Shown one piece after another: positions 6,562-13,763 of a DNA stretch of 16,203 nucleotides (its first letter is position 1; the number at the start of each line of letters is the position of its first letter). Position numbers and translations under genes: made by a program. This DNA comes from Chloroflexota bacterium (lineage in GTDB: Bacteria; Chloroflexota; Limnocylindria; P2-11E). The notes beneath the pieces were generated by a model. It saw nothing but the letters and a program-made list of their open reading frames with translations, did not search any database and was not told where the DNA came from. The stretch covers positions 1 through 16,203 of the forward strand of contig VBGU01000093.1 of NCBI GenBank assembly GCA_005881085.1, written 5' to 3'.

Positions 6562-9500
6562 GTGGCGCGCAGAGCAACAAGCTCGCGGCGCAGAGGCGCG
6601 ACACCGGCGATGGAGCCGCGCATCCGCGACGAGATCGGTGCGATCGCGGTCGTCGCGTTCGCCCTCCTGTCGACGGTCGCGCTCGCGACGGATCAGGGCG
6701 CGGTGCTGCAGTGGTGGCGTTCGGCGCTCTTCGCGGTGCTCGGGTGGGCGGCGTGGCTCGTGCCCCTCGCGCTCGGGGCGATCGCGCTCGAGCTCTGGTT
6801 CGGGTTCATCCGCCGCGAGACCGTGCTGCCGATACTCGGCGGGCTCGTCATTGTCGTCGCGCTTCTCGGGCTGACACGTCATTACGTGCACGACGACGTC
6901 GCCGGCGGGTTCGTCGGAGGCGCTGTCGCCAAGGCCGCAGCGGGTCTCTTCGGTCAGATCGGTACGCCGATCGCGCTCGGGGCTCTCCTTCTCGTCGGCG
7001 TTGTCATCGCCGCGAACCGCACGATCGCTCAGATGTTTGTACCAATCTGGCGTCAGCGGCCCGCCATCGGCGGGCTCAAGTCCGGCACGCTTATTCCCGG
7101 CGGAACGGCCACGCGCTTCGACCGCTTCGGCGAGGACGGCGACGACGAGGCGGCTGAGCCCGTGCGAATACACATTCCCGAGACCAAGCCCCAGCGCGCT
7201 CTCGGCCCGTCTCAGGCTCAACTTCCGAAACCCTCTTTACGCGACGAGGACCCCCCGGCCTCCGGCCGGGCCCCCGTCGCGCGGGGGCCCTCGGAAGTTG
7301 AGCCGCCGTCGGACAGTGCTCGGCAGCCTTTCGCGGTGTCTGCCGCTGGACTCGCATCCGCCGCCGTCATCGCCGAAGGCGTTTTGCACGCCGATCCCCC
7401 GGACAAGCCTTGGGTTCTCCCCGCGCTGGATGCTCTAGATCAGGGATCCGCAGCTCGCTCGGGCAAGGACGAGCTCATCCGAAACAAACGCGTCATCGAG
7501 GAGACCCTCTCGCACTTCGGGATCGCCGCGACGATCGTCGACGTGTTCGTCGGACCGGTCGTTACGCGCTACGAGCTCAAGCCCGCAGCCGGGGTCAAGC
7601 TCTCGCGGATCGAGGCGCTGTCGGACGACCTCGCGCTCGCTCTTGCCGCAAGGACGCTCCGGATAGAGGCGCCCATTCCGGGAAAGAGCGTTGTCGGGAT
7701 CGAGATCCCCAACCTGGCCATCGGGCTGGTCTCCGTCCGCGACGTTGCCGAAAGCGCGGAGTTCAAGGGCTCGCCGTCGAAGCTCACCGTGGCGCTCGGG
7801 AAGGACGTCGCCGGCGGCGCGATCGTCACGGACCTGGCCAAGCTCCCGCACCTCCTGATCGCGGGGCAGACCGGCTCTGGCAAGAGCGTCTGCATCGGCG
7901 CGATCCTCACGAGCCTCCTCCTGCAGTCCACCCCCGACGACGTGCGGATCCTGATCGGGGATCTGAAGCGGGTGGACTTCCCGGGCTTCAACGGGGTGCC
8001 GCACCTCGTCGTCCCGGTGATGCACGACTCGCCTCAGATCCTCAACGCCCTCTACTGGACGACGAGCGAGATGGACCGCCGGTATCGCCTGTTTGCCCGC
8101 GCCAACGCCCGGAATATCGCCTCTTACAACGAGAAACACACCGGGAGCGACCGCGTCCCGTATGTCGTCTTCATCATCGACGAGCTGGCGGACCTCATGC
8201 TCCAGGCACCGATCCAGGTCGAGAAGCAGATCACGCGGGTCGCCCAGCTGGCGCGAGCGACCGGGATCCACCTGGTCCTCGGGACACAACGTCCCTCGGT
8301 CGACGTCATCACGGGACTCATCAAGGCGAACGTGCCGGCTCGTATCGCGTTTGCTACCGCTTCGTCCGTCGATTCCCGCACGATCATCGATATGACCGGC
8401 GCGGAAAAGCTCCTTGGTCGCGGCGACATGCTCTGGCTCGCACCAGACGCGGCCAAGCCGGTCCGCGCGCAGGGCGCGTTTGTGTCCGATGCCGAGATCG
8501 AGCAGGTCATCCGTCACTGGAGGCAGCAGCGCGAGGCCCACTACGACCTGTCGATCATCGAGGACAAGGTCTCGCACTTCGGGATCGCCGCGACGATCGT
8601 CGACGTGTTCGTCGGACCGGTCGTTACGCGCTACGAGCTCAAGCCCGCAGCCGGGGTCAAGCTCTCGCGGATCGAGGCGCTGTCGGACGACCTCGCGCTC
8701 GCTCTTGCCGCAAGGACGCTCCGGATAGAGGCGCCCATTCCGGGAAAGAGCGTTGTCGGGATCGAGATCCCCAACCTGGCCATCGGGCTGGTCTCCGTCC
8801 GCGACGTTGCCGAAAGCGCGGAGTTCAAGGGCTCGCCGTCGAAGCTCACCGTGGCGCTCGGGAAGGACGTCGCCGGCGGCGCGATCGTCACGGACCTGGC
8901 CAAGCTCCCGCACCTCCTGATCGCGGGGCAGACCGGCTCTGGCAAGAGCGTCTGCATCGGCGCGATCCTCACGAGCCTCCTCCTGCAGTCCACCCCCGAC
9001 GACGTGCGGATCCTGATCGGGGATCTGAAGCGGGTGGACTTCCCGGGCTTCAACGGGGTGCCGCACCTCGTCGTCCCGGTGATGCACGACTCGCCTCAGA
9101 TCCTCAACGCCCTCTACTGGACGACGAGCGAGATGGACCGCCGGTATCGCCTGTTTGCCCGCGCCAACGCCCGGAATATCGCCTCTTATAACGAGAAACA
9201 CACCGGGAGCGACCGCGTCCCGTATGTCGTCTTCATCATCGACGAGCTGGCGGACCTCATGCTCCAGGCACCGATCCAGGTCGAGAAGCAGATCACGCGG
9301 GTCGCCCAGCTGGCGCGAGCGACCGGGATCCACCTGGTCCTCGGGACACAACGTCCCTCGGTCGACGTCATCACGGGACTCATCAAGGCGAACGTGCCGG
9401 CTCGTATCGCGTTTGCTACCGCTTCGTCCGTCGATTCCCGCACGATCATCGATATGACCGGCGCGGAAAAGCTCCTTGGTCGCGGCGACATGCTCTGGCT

Positions 9501-9873
9501 CGCACCAGACGCGGCCAAGCCGGTCCGCGCGCAGGGCGCGTTTGTGTCCGATGCCGAGATCGAGCAGGTCATCCGTCACTGGAGGCAGCAGCGCGAGGCC
9601 CACTACGACCTGTCGATCATCGAGGACAAGGAGCGAGTGCGAGTGCGCGAGGACGGTGGCGACGAGATCGATGACGAGCGCTACGAAGAAGCCGTCGAGA
9701 TCGTCCAGCGCGCCGGCCAGGCCTCGGTGTCGATGCTGCAGCGCAAGATGACGATCGGGTTCGCGCGCGCTGGCCGGCTCATCGACATCATGGAACAGAA
9801 CGGCGTCATCGGACCGTCGCAGGGTCCCGGCAAGATGCGCGAGGTGTACGGGATGGCGAAGGACAATGCCTAG
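6562..9873 (+). CDS. ftsK: FtsK/SpoIIIE-type DNA translocase with a tandemly duplicated motor
   Basis: Septum-anchored hexameric ATPase that pumps chromosomal DNA during division. Residues ~25-155 contain about four membrane segments; ~160-300 is a Pro/Arg-rich linker; the motor (alpha + RecA-like beta) comes twice, residues ~316-669 and ~670-1023; the C-terminal ~60 residues (QRAGQASVSMLQRKM, GRLIDIMEQNGVIGP) are the gamma winged helix that reads DNA orientation. Both motors keep Walker A GQTGSGKS (435-442; 789-796) and Walker B FIIDELAD (D540/E541; D894/E895), so both look ATPase-competent. Without one copy the protein would be 749 residues, close to the usual 750-800. Copy 2 lacks the short lead helix before SHFGIAA (IRNKRVIEETL in copy 1) and is joined straight to the end of copy 1 (IIEDK-VSHFG). 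Start GTG 6562 lies 4 bases after RNase J; ATG 6610 is an alternative. The linker carries a palindromic insertion. Confidence 0.95.
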   Translation: MARRATSSRRRGATPAMEPRIRDEIGAIAVVAFALLSTVALATDQGAVLQWWRSALFAVLGWAAWLVPLALGAIALELWFGFIRRETVLPILGGLVIVVALLGLTRHYVHDDVAGGFVGGAVAKAAAGLFGQIGTPIALGALLLVGVVIAANRTIAQMFVPIWRQRPAIGGLKSGTLIPGGTATRFDRFGEDGDDEAAEPVRIHIPETKPQRALGPSQAQLPKPSLRDEDPPASGRAPVARGPSEVEPPSDSARQPFAVSAAGLASAAVIAEGVLHADPPDKPWVLPALDALDQGSAARSGKDELIRNKRVIEETLSHFGIAATIVDVFVGPVVTRYELKPAAGVKLSRIEALSDDLALALAARTLRIEAPIPGKSVVGIEIPNLAIGLVSVRDVAESAEFKGSPSKLTVALGKDVAGGAIVTDLAKLPHLLIAGQTGSGKSVCIGAILTSLLLQSTPDDVRILIGDLKRVDFPGFNGVPHLVVPVMHDSPQILNALYWTTSEMDRRYRLFARANARNIASYNEKHTGSDRVPYVVFIIDELADLMLQAPIQVEKQITRVAQLARATGIHLVLGTQRPSVDVITGLIKANVPARIAFATASSVDSRTIIDMTGAEKLLGRGDMLWLAPDAAKPVRAQGAFVSDAEIEQVIRHWRQQREAHYDLSIIEDKVSHFGIAATIVDVFVGPVVTRYELKPAAGVKLSRIEALSDDLALALAARTLRIEAPIPGKSVVGIEIPNLAIGLVSVRDVAESAEFKGSPSKLTVALGKDVAGGAIVTDLAKLPHLLIAGQTGSGKSVCIGAILTSLLLQSTPDDVRILIGDLKRVDFPGFNGVPHLVVPVMHDSPQILNALYWTTSEMDRRYRLFARANARNIASYNEKHTGSDRVPYVVFIIDELADLMLQAPIQVEKQITRVAQLARATGIHLVLGTQRPSVDVITGLIKANVPARIAFATASSVDSRTIIDMTGAEKLLGRGDMLWLAPDAAKPVRAQGAFVSDAEIEQVIRHWRQQREAHYDLSIIEDKERVRVREDGGDEIDDERYEEAVEIVQRAGQASVSMLQRKMTIGFARAGRLIDIMEQNGVIGPSQGPGKMREVYGMAKDNA
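7215..7304 (+). repeat. 90-bp palindromic element inside the ftsK linker
   Basis: Terminal inverted repeats GGCTCAACTTCCGA (7215-7228) and TCGGAAGTTGAGCC (7291-7304) are perfect over 14 bp. Inside are a 7-bp stem CCCGGCC/GGCCGGG with a 3-base loop (7254-7270), an 8-bp stem GGGCCCCC/GGGGGCCC (7268-7275 with 7283-7290), and a competing pair CGCGAC/GTCGCG (7240-7245 with 7276-7281). The length is exactly 30 codons, so the frame is preserved, adding a Pro/Arg/Ser-rich stretch to a region likely to be disordered. Architecture resembles REP/MITE-like palindromes or Rickettsia-type palindromic elements found in genes. No clear target duplication and no second copy in the window. Confidence 0.7.
7508..8569 (+). 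repeat. Tandem repeat copy 1 (1062 bp) in ftsK
   Basis: First of two adjacent direct copies. It begins with TCTCGCACTTCGGG and ends with GAGGACAAGG; bases just before it (CCC) do not match those before copy 2 (AGG), so the left boundary is sharp. It encodes most of the alpha domain and all of the beta domain of the motor. The only difference seen from copy 2 is C at 8127 (TAC, Tyr). Confidence 0.97.
8570..9631 (+). repeat. Tandem repeat copy 2 (1062 bp) in ftsK
   Basis: Second copy, at an offset of exactly 1062 bases with no spacer. The single difference found is T at 9189 (TAT) against C at 8127 (TAC), a synonymous Tyr change. The sequence after it (AGCGAG at 9632) does not match the start of a copy (TCTCGC), so the repeat length equals the offset and there is no microhomology at the junction. 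Confidence 0.97.
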
Positions 9874-11044
9874 CCTCGGCGAGCAGCTGCGCGCGCAGCG
9901 CGAGCGGAAGGCGATCACCCTCGAGCAGGCCGCGGCCGACACGCGCATCCGCGAGAAATTCCTCAAGGCGCTCGAGGAGGGGGACTACCCGTCGCTTCCT
10001 GGCGCGGTGTACACGCGCGGCTTCCTTCGGAACTATTCGGACTATCTCGACCTCGAGACCGACGAGCTCGTGGTGCTCTATCAGCAGGAGCGCGGCGGCG
10101 CACCGCCGGAGCCGGCCCCGAAGCGAAGCAACTTCAAGCCGTATCGCCCGGTGGTCCACCAGAGCCTCATCTTCCGCCCGGTGATTTTCGTTCCGGTGCT
10201 GATCATCGCGTTCGTCGGCTTGTTCCTCGGTTACATCTACTACCAGTTCACGACGTTCGCGACGCTGCCGAAGCTCGAGATCATCGATCCGTCGAGCGAC
10301 GGGCTCGCGGCGAGTCCGGAGCTCGTCGTCCACGGCATCACGGTGCCGGACGGGCGGATAACGGTGAACGTGTTCCCTGGCCCTGACGTGTTCGGCGACA
10401 TTCGGACGGCGAGCGACGGCAGTTTTACGACGACGGTCTCGCTGAAGCCGGGGTCGAACCACGTCGTCGTCGAGGTCCTCGACGCGGCTGGGAAGACGAA
10501 CCGCGTTAGCCGCACGATCCAGTACCAGGCGCCGGCCGTCGGCGTGAGCGCCCCGCCGGTCCTCGCGGTCGAGCAACCCGCGAACGGCGCGACCTTCACC
10601 AACACGTACGTTCAAGTGAGCGGTCGCGTCGACCGCGGCGTGACCGTGCAGATCAACACGGTGCCCGTGACCGTGAGCACCGATGGAACGTTCCAGGTGC
10701 GGTACTACCTGCCCGCGGGTGCGCAGCCCTTCCGCATCGTCGCGCGCAACAGCGCCGGCGGCACGGTCGAGGAGACGCGCACCGTGGTCATCGCATACAC
10801 GGCCGCCGTGGTCATCGTGCGCGTGACCGGCGGCGACTCATGGATCCTCGCCACGGTCGACGGCAACTGCGACCCGTGCCAGGGGCGCGTCTTCAAGGAT
10901 GGCGAGACCGCAACGTTCCAGGGCAAGGAAGTCCGCATCCGCACCGGCAACGCGGCCGCCGTGCAGGTGAACCACAACGGTCAGGTCATCGCATCTCTCG
11001 GCCGTCAGGGGGAGGTCGTCGAGCGCGTCTTCGTAGCGCAATGA
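9866..11044 (+). CDS. RodZ-like membrane protein: helix-turn-helix, one membrane helix, two Ig-like domains, DUF4115-type tail
   Basis: RodZ proteins link the cytoskeleton and cell-wall machinery in shape control. The 392-residue protein has an N-terminal HTH of the RodZ type (residues 3-75: GEQLRAQRERKAITLEQAA, IREKFLKALEEGDY, PGAVYTRGFLRNYSDYL), a basic Pro-rich linker (80-100), one membrane helix (about 103-126), and an extracytoplasmic part. That part has two beta-rich repeats similar to each other (about 140-222 and 230-311; each with a P-x-NG or DG turn then SDGSF / STDGTF), resembling glucodextranase-B or bacterial Ig-like folds. A C-terminal domain of DUF4115 type follows (WILATVDG, GETATFQGKEVRIRTGN), containing a C-x2-C pair (C335, C338) of unknown role. 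ATG 9866 overlaps the ftsK stop by 8 bases; GAAGGA at 9858-9863 is very close. It ends in an ATGA overlap with the next gene. Confidence 0.85.
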   Translation: MPSLGEQLRAQRERKAITLEQAAADTRIREKFLKALEEGDYPSLPGAVYTRGFLRNYSDYLDLETDELVVLYQQERGGAPPEPAPKRSNFKPYRPVVHQSLIFRPVIFVPVLIIAFVGLFLGYIYYQFTTFATLPKLEIIDPSSDGLAASPELVVHGITVPDGRITVNVFPGPDVFGDIRTASDGSFTTTVSLKPGSNHVVVEVLDAAGKTNRVSRTIQYQAPAVGVSAPPVLAVEQPANGATFTNTYVQVSGRVDRGVTVQINTVPVTVSTDGTFQVRYYLPAGAQPFRIVARNSAGGTVEETRTVVIAYTAAVVIVRVTGGDSWILATVDGNCDPCQGRVFKDGETATFQGKEVRIRTGNAAAVQVNHNGQVIASLGRQGEVVERVFVAQ

Positions 11045-11562
11045 CGCTCCCGAACGCGCTGAGCGCGGCCCGCGCCGTCCTCGTCATCCCCGTGATCGGT
11101 CTGATCGCGACGGGCGACGCGTCGCTCGCGCTTCTCGTCTTCCTCGGCGCCGCCGCCACTGATGCGCTGGATGGACCCCTCGCGCGTCGCCGCGGTGCGA
11201 CGGCGTTCGGCGCCGCCCTCGATCCGTTCGCGGACAAGATCCTCGTCGTCGGCACCCTGGCGGCCCTTGCCATTCGGGGGATCGCGCCGGCCTGGGCGAT
11301 CGTACTGATCCTCGCCCGTGAGCTCGTCGCCATTGAGGTCCGCGCCCGCGCGCCTCAGGCCATAGGTGCGGGCGCGGACGGCAAGGCTAAGACGGTCCTG
11401 CAGGTCACCGCGATCGCCATGTTGCTCGCGACTGCGGCCTGGCCAGCCGCGGGGCTCGCCACGGCCGCCAACGCGCTGCTCGTGGCAGCGACAACGCTCA
11501 CCCTGCTTTCTGGCGTCAGACTCGTGCTGCGTGCCAAACAAACGACCGCCGACCCTGCCTGA
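11041..11562 (+). CDS. pgsA: CDP-alcohol phosphatidyltransferase, probably CDP-diacylglycerol-glycerol-3-phosphate type
   Basis: A 173-residue integral membrane protein of the CDP-alcohol phosphatidyltransferase family; PgsA makes phosphatidylglycerol phosphate. The signature D41-x2-D44-G45-x2-A48-R49 ... G57-x3-D61-x3-D65-K is present, with all four metal/substrate aspartates. The interval between A-R and G is 7 residues, where the textbook pattern DG(X)2AR(X)8G(X)3D(X)3D and the PgsA proteins I remember have 8. About five or six hydrophobic segments follow, as usual. The start LPNALSAARAVLVIPVI is typical for PgsA. Its position between a rodZ-like gene and cinA is where pgsA lies in many Gram-positive genomes, which supports this over phosphatidylinositol or cardiolipin synthases. 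ATG 11041 overlaps the preceding stop (ATGA). The frame extends upstream but only as a shadow. Confidence 0.82.
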   Translation: MTLPNALSAARAVLVIPVIGLIATGDASLALLVFLGAAATDALDGPLARRRGATAFGAALDPFADKILVVGTLAALAIRGIAPAWAIVLILARELVAIEVRARAPQAIGAGADGKAKTVLQVTAIAMLLATAAWPAAGLATAANALLVAATTLTLLSGVRLVLRAKQTTADPA

Positions 11563-11575
11563 GCTCGAGGAGCGC

Positions 11576-12034
11576 ATGGGCGCGATCCACTCGCGCCTGC
11601 GACGCCGCAAGCTGACCGTCGCGGCCGCCGAGTCGTGCACCGGCGGGCTGCTCGCAGCGGTCCTCACCGCCCACGGCGGTTCGAGCGACTACTTCAAGGG
11701 CGGCGCGGTCGTGTACTCAAACGAGGCGAAGACCATCCTCGCCGACGTGCCGCCCGACCTCATCCACGGACACGGCGCGGTATCCTCGGTCGTAGCCGGT
11801 GCCCTCGCGCGCGGCGCGCGTGCGCGACTCGGCGCGAGGATCGGTCTCGGGATCACCGGCATCGCGGGACCCAGCGGCGCGACGCCGGGGAAGAAGGTCG
11901 GGCTCACGTACGTCGCGGTGGACGGCGACGAACACTCCGCCGTGAAGAAGTACCAGTGGCCCTACGACCGCGAGGGCAATCGCCTCGCCTCGGTTGGCGC
12001 CGCGCTCGATCTCCTCGAGAAGGCGATCGAATGA
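11576..12034 (+). CDS. CinA C-terminal-domain protein, nicotinamide-nucleotide amidase (PncC type)
   Basis: A single-domain CinA/PncC protein of 152 residues that would convert NMN to nicotinate mononucleotide in pyridine nucleotide recycling. Family motifs are clear: AAESCTGGLLAA with the catalytic Ser, GGSSDYFKGGAVVYSNEAK, GHGAVSS, GITGIAGPSGATPGKKVG and YVAVDG. The N-terminal CinA (molybdopterin-binding-like) domain is absent. ATG 11576 is chosen because GAGGAG lies just upstream and it starts 13 bases after the pgsA stop; GTG 11531 (VPNKRPPTLPELEER, 32-base overlap with pgsA) is a real alternative that would keep more of the first helix. In Bacillus-like clusters recA follows cinA, but here a methyltransferase does, through an ATGA overlap. 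Confidence 0.9.
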   Translation: MGAIHSRLRRRKLTVAAAESCTGGLLAAVLTAHGGSSDYFKGGAVVYSNEAKTILADVPPDLIHGHGAVSSVVAGALARGARARLGARIGLGITGIAGPSGATPGKKVGLTYVAVDGDEHSAVKKYQWPYDREGNRLASVGAALDLLEKAIE

Positions 12035-12804
12035 GTCCCTCGGGGGCGCGCGAGCTCGGCCGCGCCTTCCTGGACGCCGAGGTCGTACGCAACTACCGGT
12101 ACCGTCAGCCCTATCCGACCGAGATCTTCGAGATCCTAGAAGGCCTTCTTGTCGAGCCGCGTACCGTCCTCGACGCGGGATCCGGGACCGGAGCGCTCAC
12201 GATCGGCCTCGCGCGATTCGCCAACCGGGTCGACGCCGTCGATCCCTCCGCGGCGATGCTCCGCGAAGCGCGCCAAAAGCCGGGCGCCGACAGCGAGCGG
12301 ATCCGATGGATAGAAGGCACAGCCGAAACGGCTCGGCTTGACCCGCCGTACGGCCTTGTTACGACGGGCGCGAGCATCCACTGGATGGATCCCGACGTCG
12401 TCATGCCGCGCTTTCGTGATGCGCTCGCGACCGGAGGCGTCCTCGCGATCGTCAATTCGGAAAGCGACTACGCCAAGCAGGAGTGGCGCGACGAGTTCAT
12501 CGACTTGATTCGCAGGTTCGAGCCGGGCTCGCATCACCTCGAGTTCGTCGACCTCGTGCGATCGCTCGAGGCCTCCGGGCATTTCGTCCGCGAAGGCCAG
12601 AGAACCGCGGCGCCCGTGCCGTACGAGCAGTCGATCGACGACTACATGACGATGCTCGCGAGCACGAGCGCCCTATCGCGAATTACGTTGGGCGACCGCG
12701 CCGACGACTTCGCGCGTGACGCGCGTGCGATCTTCGCGCGCAATGCCCTGACACGTGTTCGGGCGGAGCTCGTTGCCGAGGTCGTGTGGGGACGCCCGCA
12801 ATGA
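12031..12804 (+). CDS. Class I SAM-dependent methyltransferase (Methyltransf_11/25-like), substrate unknown
   Basis: A 257-residue protein with the small-molecule methyltransferase fold: an N-terminal helix containing YRYRQPYP, motif I VLDAGSGTG (46-54), the acidic loop DAVDPSAAML (68-77), a GTAE segment, and SIHWMDPD in the catalytic-side loop, reminiscent of the trans-aconitate methyltransferase/Methyltransf_11 group. A helical C-terminal lid (about 160-250) with an EQSIDDYMTML segment could recognise the substrate. Both ends are ATGA overlaps, with the CinA-like gene and the homoserine dehydrogenase gene. Frames upstream of 12031 overlap the CinA-like gene and are shadows. Context does not reveal the substrate. 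Confidence 0.85.
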   Translation: MSPSGARELGRAFLDAEVVRNYRYRQPYPTEIFEILEGLLVEPRTVLDAGSGTGALTIGLARFANRVDAVDPSAAMLREARQKPGADSERIRWIEGTAETARLDPPYGLVTTGASIHWMDPDVVMPRFRDALATGGVLAIVNSESDYAKQEWRDEFIDLIRRFEPGSHHLEFVDLVRSLEASGHFVREGQRTAAPVPYEQSIDDYMTMLASTSALSRITLGDRADDFARDARAIFARNALTRVRAELVAEVVWGRPQ

Positions 12805-13763
12805 GCGCTCGAGCGCTCGGCGTCGGCCTGCTCGGCCTCGGCACCGTCGGCTCCGCGGTCGCGCGCGTGTTCGCGGATCGCTCGCGTCGCATCGATGCGG
12901 CCGCGGGACGTCCGCTGCGTCTCGTCGCCGCGGCGGTGCGCGACCCGCAGAAGGAGCGGGATGCCGGGGACGTTCCGGTCACGGCCGATCCGCACGCCAT
13001 CCTCGACGACCGCGAAATCTCCATCGTCGTCGAGGTCATCGGCGGGACCGACCCGGCGCGAGAGCTGGAGCTCGGGGCGTTCGAGCGAGGGAAGCACGTC
13101 GTCACGGCGAACAAGGAACTCGTCGCGAAGGAATGGAAGGCTCTTCACGAGGCCGCGCGACTCGCGAAGCGCGAGCTGCGGTTCGAGGCCGCGGTCGCCG
13201 CAGCCGTCCCGGTGATCGCGGGCATGCGCGGGCTCGGAGCCGTGCGTCCGCGCGTTGTGCGCGGGCTCCTCAATGGCACGACGACCTACATCTGCTCGCG
13301 CATGGAAACGGGGAAGTCGTTCGACGAGGCGCTCGCCGAGGCGATGGCCGCCGGCTACGCGGAGGCGGACCCGACGAACGACGTCGATGGACACGACGCC
13401 GCGTACAAGCTCTCGATACTCGTTTCCCTCCTCGAGGGTCGCCACTTCCACCCAGACAACGTCCGGCGCACGAGCCTGCGCGGGATCGCGGCGTCGGACG
13501 TGACCGGTGCTGCCGGGCGGGGCGCGCGGGTGCGTTTCCTCGCTGTGGCCGACTTCGGCGAGAAAGCGACCAAGGCACGCGTCGGGCCTGAGGAGGTGGC
13601 CGCGGACTCGCTCGAGGGGCAAGCCACGGGGCCGACAAACGTGATCACGCTCGAGAGCGATCTCGTTCCACGTCTGGTCTGGAGCGGGCCGGGCGCGGGC
13701 GGAGACGCGACGGCGTCCGCGATACTCGGGGATGTGATCCAGATCGCGCGGCAGAACCAGTAA
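12801..13763 (+). CDS. hom: Homoserine dehydrogenase without ACT domain
   Basis: Reduces aspartate semialdehyde to homoserine, committing carbon to threonine and methionine. The 320-residue protein has the NAD(P)-binding GLLGLGTVG (9-17), the ANKE motif (N104-K105), NGTTTYI from N158, and the catalytic signature EADPTNDVDGHDAAYK, giving E188, D199 and K203; these keep the spacing of the catalytic Glu/Asp/Lys of yeast homoserine dehydrogenase. It ends right after the catalytic/oligomerisation domain, so there is no C-terminal ACT domain and probably no classical threonine-binding site on this chain. ATG 12801 forms an ATGA overlap with the methyltransferase; GTG 12786 in frame is less likely. 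The stop TAA abuts the aspartate kinase ATG with no gap, so the two pathway enzymes should be made together. Confidence 0.95.
   Translation: MSARALGVGLLGLGTVGSAVARVFADRSRRIDAAAGRPLRLVAAAVRDPQKERDAGDVPVTADPHAILDDREISIVVEVIGGTDPARELELGAFERGKHVVTANKELVAKEWKALHEAARLAKRELRFEAAVAAAVPVIAGMRGLGAVRPRVVRGLLNGTTTYICSRMETGKSFDEALAEAMAAGYAEADPTNDVDGHDAAYKLSILVSLLEGRHFHPDNVRRTSLRGIAASDVTGAAGRGARVRFLAVADFGEKATKARVGPEEVAADSLEGQATGPTNVITLESDLVPRLVWSGPGAGGDATASAILGDVIQIARQNQ

Noticed and set aside
7240..7304. GC-rich stem-loops in ftsK as a terminator or a structured RNA
   Set aside because: They lie in the middle of an open frame that continues for 850 codons; a palindromic insertion explains both the inverted repeats and the 30-codon length better.
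7508..9631. Repeat as an insertion sequence or composite mobile element
   Set aside because: The unit encodes only the FtsK motor, has no transposase, terminal inverted repeats or target duplication, and is a direct tandem copy.
8570..9873. Copy 2 of the motor as a separate second ftsK gene
   Set aside because: There is no stop between the copies and no start or ribosome-binding site at the seam; the frame is continuous.
7435..9966. A very long open frame on the - strand (843 codons) across the ftsK repeat
   Set aside because: It mirrors the + strand coding of ftsK in high-GC DNA, its own repeat simply reflects the duplication, and the translation is low-complexity Asp/Arg/Leu/Val-rich with no recognisable domain.
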